In this document: piece after piece, positions 1 through 9,466 of the stretch
How the letters are laid out: each line of letters opens with the position of its first letter
Position numbering within the stretch: the stretch's first letter is position 1
Assembly: GCA_945957365.1 (NCBI GenBank)
Contig: CAMFKI010000003.1
Location: forward strand, 220,531 to 284,530
Origin: an uncultured Alphaproteobacteria bacterium
Lineage (GTDB): Bacteria > Pseudomonadota > Alphaproteobacteria > Rhizobiales > Aestuariivirgaceae
Length of the DNA stretch: 64,000 nucleotides
Direction of reading: 5' to 3'
Notes under the pieces: model-generated
The model's database searches: none
Told to the model about the DNA's origin: nothing
What the model saw: only the letters and a program-made list of their open reading frames with translations
Program-made: the position numbers and the translations under genes

Positions 1-160
1 AGTCCTGCCCCGTGATCTGCCGCGCCAGCAGGAACTGCGACACGATGAACACCGACAGCAGGAAGGTGATGACCAGCAGCAGCTGGGCCATGGCGTCGAC
101 GAAGCCCGGCCAGTAGGCCTCCTCCGTGCCGCGTCCGCGTCGCCTGGTGCGCCCCACCAT
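1..160 (-). CDS. OmpA/MotB-like peptidoglycan-binding protein, 5' end only
   Basis: The ATG at 158-160 follows directly on the TAA stop of the upstream MotA/ExbB-like gene. The 53 visible residues start with a basic stretch (MVGRTRRRGRG), then a YWPGFVDAM motif and one hydrophobic segment (LLLVITFLLSVFIVSQFLL). This is how the N-terminus of rhizobial MotB/OmpA-like partner proteins looks: short cytoplasmic tail, one membrane helix, then a periplasmic peptidoglycan-binding domain, which lies outside the window. The pair probably forms a proton-driven inner-membrane complex. Flagellar or Tol/Exb-like use cannot be decided here. Confidence 0.75.
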   Translation of the reverse strand, partial: MVGRTRRRGRGTEEAYWPGFVDAMAQLLLVITFLLSVFIVSQFLLARQITGQD

Positions 161-1261
161 TTACGGACGCTCGTCCTCGCGCGCCCTGGCCATGCCGCGC
201 GACAGGGGGCCTGTGGCGCGGATCAGCAGGCGCTGGATTTCATTCTGCTGGGTCTGCTGGCCCTGCGCCCACTGGCGCACGATCTTCTGCTCCTCGCGCA
301 TCTGCGACACGAGGCCGGCAACAGCATCGGCCAGCTGCTCGATCGAGTCGGCGTCGGCCCGCGGCGGGGGCGCCGCGGCGGGACCCATCACCGGGGGGCT
401 GAGGGTCACGGGCTTCTGGTTGTCGATCGTGTAGGTCAGCTTCTCGACGGCGCGCTGCAGCGCCTGGATCTCGGCGCGCAGCAGCTGCGGCGCGATCGAG
501 GCCTGGGTGGCGCCCTGCACCGCCAGCTCAGCACCGGAGCCGGCCGCGACGTCGGTGATCGACGACAGCCAGTCCTCGAGGTCGATGTAGAAGCGGTTCT
601 GCGCCTGGGCCGCCTTGAGGTCGAGGAAGCCGAGGATCAGCGAACCCGAAAGGCCGAGCAGCGAGGACGAGAACGACAGGCCCATGCCCTGCAGCGGCGC
701 CTGCAGGCCGCGCTTCAGCTGGTCGAACAGCGTTGCCGACTGGGTGGAGCTCACGTCGAGGCCCTCGATGGCGCCGCCGATCGATCGCACCGTCTCGAGC
801 AGGCCCCAGAAGGTGCCGAGCAGGCCGAGGAAGATCAGCAGCCCGACGAGATAGCGCGACAGGTCGCGCGATTCATCGAGACGGGAGGCAAGCGAGTCCA
901 GCACCGAGCGCATGGTGAGGGGCGACAGGGTGGCATCCTGCTGCCGGTTCTTGAGCAGGAAGGCCATCGGCGCCAGAAGGCCGGGCGGGCTCGCGCCGTC
1001 GTCCTGGCCGCCCTCGCGGAAGCGGTTGACCCAGTTCACCTCGCGGAACAGCCGCACCACCATGCGGAAGGAATGGAACATGCCGAACACCAGCGTGCCG
1101 ACGATCACGCCGTTCAGCGACGGGTTGGCCATGAAGGCCTGCACCAGCCCCGGCAGCATCACCACCACGAGGATGCCCACAAGGAGGATGAACACCGTCA
1201 TGTGCACGAGATAAACCCGTGGCGGATCAAGGGGTTGGGTCGACGAAGGTTCAGCCATCAT
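161..1261 (-). CDS. MotA/TolQ/ExbB-family proton channel protein
   Basis: A 366-residue inner-membrane protein. Hydrophobic helices lie near residues 20-42, 52-70, 138-165 and 192-215, the four-helix plan of MotA/ExbB channels. The last two helices contain the glycine-rich GTFWGLLETV and GLSGSLILGFLDL stretches typical of the family. The C-terminal 120 residues are charged and coiled-coil-like, longer than in classical ExbB. Two ATGs (1261 and 1258) are possible starts. It abuts the OmpA/MotB-like gene (TAAATG), so the two are expected to be co-translated as channel and peptidoglycan anchor. No other flagellar genes are in view, so a non-flagellar role in the cell envelope is equally possible. 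Confidence 0.85.
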   Translation of the reverse strand: MMAEPSSTQPLDPPRVYLVHMTVFILLVGILVVVMLPGLVQAFMANPSLNGVIVGTLVFGMFHSFRMVVRLFREVNWVNRFREGGQDDGASPPGLLAPMAFLLKNRQQDATLSPLTMRSVLDSLASRLDESRDLSRYLVGLLIFLGLLGTFWGLLETVRSIGGAIEGLDVSSTQSATLFDQLKRGLQAPLQGMGLSFSSSLLGLSGSLILGFLDLKAAQAQNRFYIDLEDWLSSITDVAAGSGAELAVQGATQASIAPQLLRAEIQALQRAVEKLTYTIDNQKPVTLSPPVMGPAAAPPPRADADSIEQLADAVAGLVSQMREEQKIVRQWAQGQQTQQNEIQRLLIRATGPLSRGMARAREDERP

Positions 1262-1502
1262 ATGGTTCCGGCGCGTTGCGCGGTTGGTTTGCCGTCAAAT
1301 CTAGACGATTGCGTGGCCCGGGGGGAGGTCATTTCCACGGAGCCGTTTTCGCCGACCCTCCCCATCCGTCCGCGGGCCGGAGTTCACGTCCAGCCTCCGG
1401 CAGCCTTGAAGGGGATTTCGGGAGAATGCACTCTTGTACCCTATCGAGCGCGCGCTGTCAAGGATTTTATTCCAAGGCGGAGGGACGCAGGCCGGCGCGG
1501 CC

Positions 1503-2897
1503 TCAGTCCATCGACTTGTTGACCTCTTCCGTCATCTTCTTGGCGTCGCCGAACAGCATCATGGTGTTGTCGCGCCAGAACAGCGGGTTGTCGACGCCGG
1601 CATAGCCCGACGACATGCCGCGCTTGATGAACATCACCGTCTTGGCCTTCCACACCTCGAGCACCGGCATGCCGTAGATCGGCGACTGCGGGTCGTCCTT
1701 GGCGGAGGGATTGGTCACGTCATTGGCGCCGATGACGAAGGCGACGTCGGCCTGGCCGAAGTCGGAGTTGATGTCCTCGAGCTCGAACACCTCGTCGTAA
1801 GGAACGTTGGCTTCCGCCAGCAGCACGTTCATGTGGCCGGGCATGCGGCCGGCCACCGGGTGGATGGCATATTTGACCGAGACGCCCTCCTTCTTCAGGT
1901 GGTCCGCCATCTCGCGCAATGCATGCTGCGCCTGCGCCACCGCCATGCCATAGCCCGGCACGATGATGACCGAGGCGGCGTTCTTCATGATGAAGGCCGC
2001 ATCCTCCGCCGAGCCCTGCTTCACGGGCTTGGCCTCGCCCTTGGCGGCAGGACCGGCACTCTCGCCGCCGAAGCCGCCGAGGATCACCGAGATGAAGGAG
2101 CGGTTCATGCCCTTGCACATGATGTAGGACAGGATCGCACCCGATGAACCGACCAGCGCGCCGGTGATGATGAGTGCCGTGTTGTGCAGCGTGAAGCCGA
2201 TGCCCGCCGCCGCCCAGCCCGAGTAGGAGTTGAGCATCGAGACGACGACCGGCATGTCGGCGCCGCCGATCGGGATGATCAGCAGGAAGCCCAGCGCCAG
2301 CGAGATCAGGATGATCGCCCAGAACCACAGCCACATCGGGTTCATGAAGAACAGCGCGATGCACAGGACGAGGGCTGCGCCCAGCGCGATGTTGATGGCG
2401 TGCCGCGCCGGCAGCATGATGGGCGCGCCCGACATGCGGCCGTCGAGCTTCAGGAAGGCGATGATCGAGCCCGTGAAGGTGATGGCGCCGATGGCGGCAC
2501 CGAGGCTCATCTCGATGCGCGAGATCTTCTGGATCATGCCGTCGACCACGATGTGGAAGGCTTCCGGCGCATAGAAGGCCGCGAGCGCCACGAACACCGC
2601 GGCGAGGCCGACGAGCGAGTGGAAGGCCGCGACCAGCTGCGGCATCGCGGTCATGGCGATCTTCTTCGCCGCCGTGCCGCCGATGACGGCGCCGATGCCG
2701 AGGCCCAGCAGCACGAGAATGATGACCAGCGGCGAGAGCTGCATGGTGGCGAGCGTGGTGAGGATGGCGATCGCCATGCCCACCATGCCGTAGGTGTTGC
2801 CCTGGCGCGAGGTCGCGGGGGACGACAAGCCGCGCAGCGCCATGATGAACAGCGCGCCGGAGACGAGGTAGAGAAGGGCTGCGAAATTGGCCGACAT
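1503..2897 (-). CDS. pntB: NAD(P) transhydrogenase subunit beta
   Basis: Proton-translocating transhydrogenase beta subunit (464 aa). It carries the second part of the membrane domain and the C-terminal NADP(H)-binding domain III. The N-terminal two thirds is a series of hydrophobic helices. The C-terminal third has the nucleotide-binding motif IIVPGYGMAVAQAQHAL, then VIGANDVTNP and IKRGMSSGYAGVDN, all hallmarks of PntB. The start is taken at ATG 2897 (MSANFAALLYLVSG): a longer open frame to 2957 would run into pntAB and adds non-membrane residues. It is the last gene of pntAA-pntAB-pntB, 4 bp after pntAB. The enzyme couples proton entry to NADPH formation from NADH. Confidence 0.95.
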   Translation of the reverse strand: MSANFAALLYLVSGALFIMALRGLSSPATSRQGNTYGMVGMAIAILTTLATMQLSPLVIILVLLGLGIGAVIGGTAAKKIAMTAMPQLVAAFHSLVGLAAVFVALAAFYAPEAFHIVVDGMIQKISRIEMSLGAAIGAITFTGSIIAFLKLDGRMSGAPIMLPARHAINIALGAALVLCIALFFMNPMWLWFWAIILISLALGFLLIIPIGGADMPVVVSMLNSYSGWAAAGIGFTLHNTALIITGALVGSSGAILSYIMCKGMNRSFISVILGGFGGESAGPAAKGEAKPVKQGSAEDAAFIMKNAASVIIVPGYGMAVAQAQHALREMADHLKKEGVSVKYAIHPVAGRMPGHMNVLLAEANVPYDEVFELEDINSDFGQADVAFVIGANDVTNPSAKDDPQSPIYGMPVLEVWKAKTVMFIKRGMSSGYAGVDNPLFWRDNTMMLFGDAKKMTEEVNKSMD

Positions 2898-2901
2898 GCG
2901 C

Positions 2902-3210
2902 CTACTTGTCCTTCTTCTTGTACATGGCGAGCATGCGGCTGGTGACCATGAAGCCACCGAAGATGTTGATGGAGGCGAGGATCAGCGCGAGGAAGCCGAA
3001 GATCATCGCCACCACCGAGCCCGAGGCCAGCGCGCCGACGCCCACCGCGAGGATGGCGCCGACCACGATCACCGACGAGATGGCGTTGGTGACGCTCATC
3101 AGCGGCGTGTGCAGGGCGGGCGTGACGTTCCACACCACGTAGTAGCCCACGAACACCGCCAGCACGAAGATGCCGAACAGCGAGACAAACGGATCGATCG
3201 CTTCCATCAC
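2902..3210 (-). CDS. pntAB: NAD(P) transhydrogenase subunit alpha 2 (membrane part)
   Basis: A 102-residue protein with three to four membrane helices, corresponding to the membrane tail of E. coli PntA. In alphaproteobacteria this tail is a separate polypeptide. Diagnostic motifs are [18 protein letters not shown] and the end [20 protein letters not shown]. Two adjacent ATGs (3210, 3207) could start it. It sits between pntAA (13 bp upstream) and pntB (4 bp downstream). Confidence 0.95.
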   Translation of the reverse strand: MMEAIDPFVSLFGIFVLAVFVGYYVVWNVTPALHTPLMSVTNAISSVIVVGAILAVGVGALASGSVVAMIFGFLALILASINIFGGFMVTSRMLAMYKKKDK

Positions 3211-3223
3211 TTGGCTCCGAACA

Positions 3224-4333
3224 TCACTTGGAAGTAAACATGGGGTGCACCAGCGCGCCGTCCTTGGCGATCATGGTGCCCTTGATGCATTCATCGGCGT
3301 CGTCGATCTTGAGCCCGCCATCCTTGATCATCAGGTCGAGGAAGTTCGAAAGGTTCTTGGCGAAGAGCGGCGAGGCGTTGCCGGCGAGCTTGCCGGCGAG
3401 GTTCACCGTGCCGACGATCTTCACCCCCTTGTGCTCGACGATCTGGTCGGGCTTCGACAGCGGGCAGTTGCCGCCGCGCTCGACCGCGAGGTCGACGATG
3501 ATCGAGCCGGGCTTCATGCTGTCGACCATCTCCTCGGTGATGAGGACGGGCGCCGGACGGCCCGGGATCAGCGCGGTGGTGATGATCACGTCCTGCGTCT
3601 TCATATGGTTTGCGACGAGGGCCGCCTGCTTGGCCTTGTCCTCGGTCGAGAGCTCCTTGGCATAGCCTCCGCTCGTCGCCGCATCGGCGATGTCGGCATA
3701 GACGAACTTGGCGCCAAGGCTCTTCACCTGCTCTTCCGTCGCCTTGCGCACGTCGGTGGCGGACACGATGGCGCCCAACCGGCGCGCCGTGGCGATGGCC
3801 TGGAGTCCCGCGACGCCCACGCCCATGATGAAAACCTTGGCGGCGGGCACGGTGCCGGCGGCGGTCATCATCATCGGAAAGGCGCGGGTGAAGTGGAAGG
3901 CGGCGTCGACCACCGCCTTGTAGCCGGCGAGATTGGCCTGCGAGGACAGGATGTCCATCGACTGGGCGCGGCTGATGCGCGGCATCAGTTCCATGGCGAA
4001 GGCGGTGACGCCCGAGGCCGCGATGGCGTCCAGGCCGGCCTTGTCCCCATAAGGTTCGAGGCCCCCGATGAGGAGGGCCCCGCGCTTCAGTGTGGAGAGG
4101 AGTTCGCCCGAGGGGCGGCGCACCGTGAGCACGACGTCCGCATCGCCGGCGACCGCGGGCACGATCTTCGCGCCCGCCGCGGCGAAGGCCTCGTCCGGGA
4201 TCGACGCGCCAGTCCCGGCGCCGGCCTGGACGATGACCTCGGCCCCCTTCTTGATGAAGGCCTTGACCGTGTCGGGGCTGGCCGCAACGCGGCTCTCCCC
4301 GGCTTGAGTTTCCGTGGGAACCGCGATTTTCAT
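3224..4333 (-). CDS. pntAA: NAD(P) transhydrogenase subunit alpha 1 (NAD(H)-binding)
   Basis: Soluble domain I of the transhydrogenase (369 aa), of the alanine dehydrogenase/PNT fold. The N-terminus [23 protein letters not shown] is the family start, with the Rossmann glycine motif [19 protein letters not shown] in the middle. The loop [14 protein letters not shown] corresponds to the region that contacts domain III in characterised enzymes. The frame stays open further upstream into the neighbouring gene, but those residues are not family-like, so ATG 4333 is chosen. First gene of the pnt set, 10 bp after the small membrane protein gene. Confidence 0.95.
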   Translation of the reverse strand: MKIAVPTETQAGESRVAASPDTVKAFIKKGAEVIVQAGAGTGASIPDEAFAAAGAKIVPAVAGDADVVLTVRRPSGELLSTLKRGALLIGGLEPYGDKAGLDAIAASGVTAFAMELMPRISRAQSMDILSSQANLAGYKAVVDAAFHFTRAFPMMMTAAGTVPAAKVFIMGVGVAGLQAIATARRLGAIVSATDVRKATEEQVKSLGAKFVYADIADAATSGGYAKELSTEDKAKQAALVANHMKTQDVIITTALIPGRPAPVLITEEMVDSMKPGSIIVDLAVERGGNCPLSKPDQIVEHKGVKIVGTVNLAGKLAGNASPLFAKNLSNFLDLMIKDGGLKIDDADECIKGTMIAKDGALVHPMFTSK

Positions 4334-4343
4334 GGGCGCGCCG

Positions 4344-4634
4344 TCAGCTGACCATGAAGGCCGTGAACAGGCCGAAGATCGCCAGCCAGCCCATTGCCAG
4401 GTACCAGTTGTTGCCGGCCCGGAGGTCGACGACCAGCGCGATGACGCCGACGATGAGGCCGGCAAAGCCGATCAGCACATTGCCGTGGTCGATGAAGGCG
4501 AAGGCACAGAGCGCCACCAGCACGTAGCAGCACATGATGGTGAGCACGATGGCGCCCTTGAGGAAGCCGGCATAGGTGTTGTGCGCCTGATCGTAATCCA
4601 TCGCGCTCGACGTGTGCGTGCCGTGATCGGCCAT
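4344..4634 (-). CDS. aa3-type cytochrome c oxidase subunit IV-like small membrane protein
   Basis: A 96-residue protein. The hydrophilic N-terminus contains DYDQAHNTYAGFLKGAIV, the signature of the bacterial aa3-oxidase subunit IV family (COX4_pro_2). Three hydrophobic segments follow, more than the single helix of the structurally known subunit. In many alphaproteobacteria a gene of this type lies directly upstream of pntAA, as here (10 bp gap). Whether it serves the oxidase or the transhydrogenase is not known from sequence. Confidence 0.8.
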   Translation of the reverse strand: MADHGTHTSSAMDYDQAHNTYAGFLKGAIVLTIMCCYVLVALCAFAFIDHGNVLIGFAGLIVGVIALVVDLRAGNNWYLAMGWLAIFGLFTAFMVS

Positions 4635-4729
4635 TGAGTCCCCCAAAAATCCTGAAATTCGGTCCTGGGGCTTTTGTAGCCACTCCCGTCCAAGGCTGCA
4701 AGCGGCGCGGAATTCCGCGCGGCGATCCG

Positions 4730-5263
4730 TCACGCGAGCCGGGCGAGGTCTTCCAGGTTGCTGAAAACATAAAGCGATTCCGGCAGCTCGTGGCCGTCCC
4801 AGCGATAGGTTTCGGCGCGCGCAAAGCGTGCCCCCACCCCCTGATAAAAGGCTACAGCCGGGGTGTTTTCCGTCAGCACGCCCACCGACAGCGCGCGCCC
4901 GCCCCCGGCGAGCCATTGCGCCGCCGCACGGGCGAGCAGCCCGCGCCCGATCCCCTGCCGGTGGTGGCGGCGCAGCACGTAGAGCGCAAAGACGTGCCCG
5001 TCGGCGCCCTCGACGAAGGCGTCCCCCGGCCTCCCCGCGCGGATGAAGCCCGCCGCCGCCCCTGCCCGCTCGGCAAGGAAGGTCACCATGCCCTCGACCG
5101 CGAGATAGCCGCTCCACCGGGCGATGCGGTCGTCCACGTCCACGTTGTCGAGCACGCTGTCGGGAACGATCCCGCGATAGGCCTCGCGCCAGCTCGCCAC
5201 ATGCAGCCGCGCGATCGCCTCGGCATCGGCGACGGTGGGGATGCGATAGGTAATCTCGGTCAC
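4730..5263 (-). CDS. GNAT-family N-acetyltransferase
   Basis: A 177-residue acetyltransferase of unknown substrate. Motif A appears as LRRHHRQGIGRGLLARAAAQWL (acetyl-CoA pyrophosphate loop Q/R-x-x-G-x-G/A) around residue 100, preceded by GHVFALYVL and followed by NTPAVAFYQGVGARF. The GTG at 5263 is chosen: AAGGA lies 9 bp upstream, and a longer reading frame would have to run through an intergenic repeat. Monocistronic by appearance. Confidence 0.85.
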   Translation of the reverse strand: MTEITYRIPTVADAEAIARLHVASWREAYRGIVPDSVLDNVDVDDRIARWSGYLAVEGMVTFLAERAGAAAGFIRAGRPGDAFVEGADGHVFALYVLRRHHRQGIGRGLLARAAAQWLAGGGRALSVGVLTENTPAVAFYQGVGARFARAETYRWDGHELPESLYVFSNLEDLARLA

Positions 5264-5283
5264 GGTCTGCCGTCCTTCGATGT

Positions 5284-5400
5284 CCCCCTCCCCCTTGTGG
5301 GGAGGGGTAGGGGTGGGGGTCGTGCCGCGTGACGGCTGCTGAACCGGGAGCCGCGCCATCACCCCCCACCCCCGCCCCTCCCCACAAGGGGAGGGGAGTT
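5284..5400. repeat. Intergenic inverted-repeat element (same family as 14.9-15.5 kb)
   Basis: Two G/C-run hairpins in opposite orientation. The left arm is CCCCCTCCCCCTTGTGGGGA followed by GGGG-TAGGGGTGGGGGT. The right arm is the complementary CACCCCCGCCCC-TCCCCACAAGGGGAGGGG. The arms are separated by about 45 bp of unrelated sequence. It lies between the stop of the oligoendopeptidase gene and the start of the GNAT gene. The same two-hairpin unit occurs in the tandem array near 14.9 kb. Confidence 0.85.
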
Positions 5401-5404
5401 TGAG

Positions 5405-7183
5405 CTACATCTTCTCCAGCTCGTCGATCATGCCGGAGATCACCGAGAGACCCTTGTCCCAGAACTTCGGATCGGCCGCATCGAGGCCGAAGGGCCGCAG
5501 CAGGTCGGAGTGGTGCTTGGTGCCTCCGGCCTTCAGCATCTCGAAATACTTGTCCTGGAAGCCCTGCTCGCTCTCGCGGTAGCGGGCATAGAGCGAGTTC
5601 ACCAGGCAGTCGCCGAAGGCATAGGCATAGACATAGAAGGGCGAGTGGATGAAGTGCGGGATATAGGTCCAGAAGGTCTCGTAGCCCTCGCCGAACTTGA
5701 TCGCATCGCCGAGGCTCTCGTGCTGCACCGACATCCAGATGGCGTTGATCTGTTCCGGCGTCAGTTCGCCCTCTTTCCGCGCCTCGTGCACCTTGCGCTC
5801 GAAGCTGTAGAAGGCGATCTGGCGCACCACCGTGTTGATCATGTCCTCGACCTTGGAGGCGAGCAGGATCTTGCGCTTCTTCGGGTCGGTGGTCTTGGCC
5901 AGCATGGCCTGGAAGGTCAGCATCTCGCCGAAGACGCTTGCCGTTTCCGCCAGCGTCAGCGGGGTCGATGCCATCAGCGCGCCCTGCTTTGCCGCCAGCA
6001 CCTGGTGCACGCCATGGCCCAGCTCATGCGCCAGCGTCATCACGTCGCGCGTCTTGCCGAGGTAGTTCAGCAGCACGTAAGGGTGCGCCGACGGCACGGT
6101 GGGATGCGCGAAGGCCCCCGGCGCCTTGCCGGGCCGCGACGGCGCGTCGATCCAGCGCTTGTCGAAGAAGCCCTGCGCGATCGCCTTCATCTCGGGCGCG
6201 AATTGTCCGTAGGCGGAGAGAACCATCTCCTGCGCTTCCGTCCACGGCACCTCGCGGGTGTCCTCGGCAGGGAGCGGCGCATTGCGGTCCCAGTGCATCA
6301 GCTGGTCCTTGCCCAGCCACTTCGCCTTCATGCGGTAATAGCGGTGCGAGATCTTCTCGTAATTGCGCCTGACGGATTCGACCAGCGCCGCCACCACCTC
6401 CGGCTCCACGCGGTTCGACAGATGCCGCGCGTCGGAAATGTCCTTGAAGCCGCGCCAGCGGTCGGAAATCTCCTTGTCCTTGGCGAGCGTGTTGGTGATG
6501 AGCGTGAACAGCTTCACGTTCGCACCGAAGGTTTTCGCCAGCGCGTCGGAGCCCTTCTTGCGCACCGCCTCGTCCGGGCTCTGCATCATGTTGAGTGTGG
6601 GCTCGAGGGTCAGCTTCTCTCCATCGACCTCGAAGCGCAGCCCTGCCATGGTCTCGTCGAACAGCCGGTTGAAGGCGGAGGACGAGGTCTGGGACTTCTC
6701 GAGGAACAGCTCCTCCAGCTTGTCGTCGAGCTGGTAGGGTTTCTCCATGCGGAGGTTGTCGATCCACGGCTTGTAGTGCGCGAGTGCCGGAACCTTCATG
6801 GCCTCGGCCAGGGCCTTGTCGTCGATGCGGTTCAGTTCGAGCTCGAAGAACAGCAGCAGCGTCGAGATTTCGGTGAGCCTGGCGGAGACATCGCCATAGA
6901 ACTTGCCGCGCTGCGAGTCCGTCGTGTCGCCCACGTAATAGAGCTGCGCGTAGGAGCCGGTGCGGCCGAGCAAGTCCGACAGCGCCTCGTAGTCCTTCAG
7001 CGCCGCCGCGAGCCCCTCGCCCGGCAGCGTTGCCAGCTTGCCGCGGTATTTTTCCGCGAAGGCCTTTGCCAGCTCCTCGCCCTTCTTCATGTCGGCGGCG
7101 AATTTCGGATCCTCGGGCGCGGCATAGAGGTCGGCGAGGTTCCATTCGGGAAGCGGTCCGAGCGTCTGGGCGGTGGCGGTCAT
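5405..7183 (-). CDS. pepF: M3-family oligoendopeptidase F
   Basis: Cytosolic zinc metallopeptidase (592 aa) that degrades oligopeptides. The zinc motif HELGHGVH starts at His386 (H386-E387-x-x-H390), and the third ligand region GEMLTFQAML follows about 25-30 residues later. The N-terminus ETNLADLY-like (PEWNLADLYAAPED) and the helical first half are those of PepF. Length matches the family (about 590-600). No signal peptide. It stands alone between two intergenic repeats. Confidence 0.92.
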   Translation of the reverse strand: MTATAQTLGPLPEWNLADLYAAPEDPKFAADMKKGEELAKAFAEKYRGKLATLPGEGLAAALKDYEALSDLLGRTGSYAQLYYVGDTTDSQRGKFYGDVSARLTEISTLLLFFELELNRIDDKALAEAMKVPALAHYKPWIDNLRMEKPYQLDDKLEELFLEKSQTSSSAFNRLFDETMAGLRFEVDGEKLTLEPTLNMMQSPDEAVRKKGSDALAKTFGANVKLFTLITNTLAKDKEISDRWRGFKDISDARHLSNRVEPEVVAALVESVRRNYEKISHRYYRMKAKWLGKDQLMHWDRNAPLPAEDTREVPWTEAQEMVLSAYGQFAPEMKAIAQGFFDKRWIDAPSRPGKAPGAFAHPTVPSAHPYVLLNYLGKTRDVMTLAHELGHGVHQVLAAKQGALMASTPLTLAETASVFGEMLTFQAMLAKTTDPKKRKILLASKVEDMINTVVRQIAFYSFERKVHEARKEGELTPEQINAIWMSVQHESLGDAIKFGEGYETFWTYIPHFIHSPFYVYAYAFGDCLVNSLYARYRESEQGFQDKYFEMLKAGGTKHHSDLLRPFGLDAADPKFWDKGLSVISGMIDELEKM

Positions 7184-7312
7184 GAGGCGTCCTTCGCAAA
7201 GCGTGAACGGCTGATATGGCGCAGCGAATGAGCTTCGGCAACCCGGGGGCAGATGAATTTGATGTCATCCTGCCGCCATCAGAGAAGGCCACCTTGTCTT
7301 GCATCACGAGAT

Positions 7313-7392
7313 CTCACCTTGCCCCGGCTCGACCGGGGCACCCTTTCCCGTGGCCCCGAAAGGATGCGCGGATCAAGTCCGCGCAAGGTGAG
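7313..7392. repeat. Intergenic inverted repeat with two hairpins (family 2)
   Basis: Outer arms CTCACCTTG (7313) and CAAGGTGAG (ending 7392) enclose two hairpins: GCCCCGG-CTCGA-CCGGGGC and GCGCGGA-TCAAG-TCCGCGC. The layout is that of rhizobial REP-like elements. It lies between the P-type ATPase stop and the oligoendopeptidase start. Confidence 0.7.
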
Positions 7393-7409
7393 TTTGGCGC
7401 GAGGCCGCC

Positions 7410-9260
7410 TTACCGCAGCGCCCGCAGCGCGTTCAGGATCACCGCGACGTCGATTGCCTCCTGCAGCAGCGCGCCTTCCACCACCGTGATGTAGCCGAAC
7501 GCCGCCGCCAGCATCGCGGCGAAGGACAGGCCCAGCCCCGCCAGCACGCTCTGCACCGCGATGGCGCGCGCCCGGCGGGCGGCCGACAATCCCTCGGCAA
7601 GGCGCGTGAGATCATCGACCAGCAGCACGGCGTCCGCGGATTCGGTGGCCGCGGCCGACCCGGTGGCCCCCATCGAGATGCCGACGTCCGCCACCGCGAG
7701 GGCAGGCGCATCGTTCACCCCGTCGCCCACCATCAGGGTCACGCCCGACCTCCGCTCGGCGACCACGATCGACACTTTCTGCTCGGGCTTCAGCCCGCCG
7801 CGCAGCAGGTCGAGGCCCAGCCCTTCGCCGATCCTGTCCACCACCGCCTGTGAATCGCCCGAGGCGAGAACGATCCTCTCGATGCCGGCCTGCCGCAACC
7901 GCTCCAGCGCCAGCGGCGTTTCCGGCCGCACCGCATCGGCGAGCAGCAGATGGCCTGCGAGACGGCCTGAAATCGCCAGCGCCGCCAGCGCCGTGCCGGC
8001 CTCGCGCTGGGGCCGGGGCAAAACTGGAAGTCCCAGACGGCGCGCCACGAAGTCATGCCCGCCCACGATCACGCTGTGGCCGTCGACCCTGCCTTCCAGC
8101 CCCTCGCCCGCCGTCTCGTGCACTTCCTGCGGAGAGGACAGCGCCAGTCCCCGTGCCTGCGCGGCGGCGACGATGGAGGCCGCCGTCACATGCGCCGAGG
8201 CCTGCTCGAGCGAGGCGGCGATGCGCAGCATCTCGTCTGGTTCCCAGCGCGCGGCGGGAATGATGCCCGCCAGTTCGGCACGCCCCCTGGTCAACGTGCC
8301 GGTCTTGTCGATCACCAGGTTCACGGCGCGCGCCATGGTTTCCAGCACCGGGCCACCCTTCATCAGCACGCCGCGCCGCGCCGCCTTGCCCATGCCCGCG
8401 ATGATGGCCACCGGCACGGCGAGGATCAGCGGACACGGCGTGGCCGAGACCAGCACCGCCAGCATGCGGATGTGGTTGCCCGTCAGAAACCAGGTGGCCC
8501 CCGCCAGCCCGACGGTGACCACGAGGAACACCAGCGCATAGCGGTCGGCCAGCCGCACCATCGGCGCCTTGGCCGCCTGGGCGGCCTGCACCAGGCGCAC
8601 GATGCCGGCATAGGCGCTCTCGGCGGCGGGCTTGCTCGCCTCCATGTCGAAGGCGGCGTCGAGCGAGCCTGCGCCCGATTGCACGTCCTGGCCCTCTGCG
8701 CGTTTCACGGGCACCGATTCGCCGGTCAGCGCCGCCATGTCGAGCAACGCGCGGCCATTGGTGACCCGGCCGTCCACCGGCACGACGTCGCCCTGGCGGA
8801 TCAGCAGGAGGTCGCCCGGGCGGATCGCATCGATGGCCACCTCCTCGAGGTGACCATCGTCATAGCGCAGCGCCGTCTTGGGCGCCCGCGCCAGCAGCGC
8901 CTTCATGTCGGCCCGCGCCCGGTTGGCGGCATAGTCCTCGAGCAGCTGGCCGCCGGCATACATCAGCGCCACCACGCCCGCCGCCAGCGTCTCGCCGAAC
9001 AGCAGCGCCGCGGAAATCGACAGGCCCGCCACGATGTCGAGCCCGATCTCGCCGGCAAGGAGCGAGGTGACGATGTCGACGAGCAGAACCGCCAGAACCG
9101 CGGCTGCGGCGAGGCCGAAGATCCAGCCCTGGAAGGCTCCGAGCCCCGCGAAGGGCACGAGCAGGCCGCCGGCGAGGCCGGCGCTGGCAATGATGAACAG
9201 GATGATGCGGATCGGGCTCAGAACATCGCCTCCCGGTTGTGCAGTTTGCCGCCTGTGCAT
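7410..9260 (-). CDS. P1B-type heavy-metal translocating ATPase (TPC-motif type)
   Basis: A 616-residue metal-pumping P-type ATPase of the inner membrane. Visible motifs: TGES in the actuator domain, the membrane metal-site motif TPCPL (near residue 277), the phosphorylation site DKTGTLT (near 317) and the hinge MVGDGVNDAPALA. There is no N-terminal heavy-metal-binding domain. The usual HP dipeptide of the nucleotide domain reads HV (QASAHVTAA). A TPC motif distinguishes it from CPC-type copper and zinc/cadmium pumps, so the metal cannot be named. The ATG at 9260 lacks a good ribosome site, and a GGGAGG lies a little downstream, so the true start may be up to 13 codons later. Confidence 0.85.
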   Translation of the reverse strand: MHRRQTAQPGGDVLSPIRIILFIIASAGLAGGLLVPFAGLGAFQGWIFGLAAAAVLAVLLVDIVTSLLAGEIGLDIVAGLSISAALLFGETLAAGVVALMYAGGQLLEDYAANRARADMKALLARAPKTALRYDDGHLEEVAIDAIRPGDLLLIRQGDVVPVDGRVTNGRALLDMAALTGESVPVKRAEGQDVQSGAGSLDAAFDMEASKPAAESAYAGIVRLVQAAQAAKAPMVRLADRYALVFLVVTVGLAGATWFLTGNHIRMLAVLVSATPCPLILAVPVAIIAGMGKAARRGVLMKGGPVLETMARAVNLVIDKTGTLTRGRAELAGIIPAARWEPDEMLRIAASLEQASAHVTAASIVAAAQARGLALSSPQEVHETAGEGLEGRVDGHSVIVGGHDFVARRLGLPVLPRPQREAGTALAALAISGRLAGHLLLADAVRPETPLALERLRQAGIERIVLASGDSQAVVDRIGEGLGLDLLRGGLKPEQKVSIVVAERRSGVTLMVGDGVNDAPALAVADVGISMGATGSAAATESADAVLLVDDLTRLAEGLSAARRARAIAVQSVLAGLGLSFAAMLAAAFGYITVVEGALLQEAIDVAVILNALRALR

Positions 9261-9466
9261 TGCGGCGCCATGACGGAGATCAAAAACGGCCTTTGTTCAA
9301 ACGATTGCGAGTGTCTCCAAACGTGGCTCTTCATTAACGGCGCCTTTACCCTCCCCTGTCACCTTAGCGGGCAAGGAAGAGACGAGTCGCTGCTGAGCCC
9401 GGATGCCCGGTCCGGATCGTCTCGTCCTCAGGCCAAGAAACACATAAAGAAGAAGACCACAGGCGC

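Noticed and set aside
1434..2147. Plus-strand open frame opposite pntB
   Set aside because: Antisense His/Arg-rich translation of a certain gene.
3170..4351. Plus-strand open frame of about 390 codons opposite pntAA
   Set aside because: It is the antisense of a certain gene in GC-rich DNA. Its translation is His/Arg/Asp-rich with no family signal.
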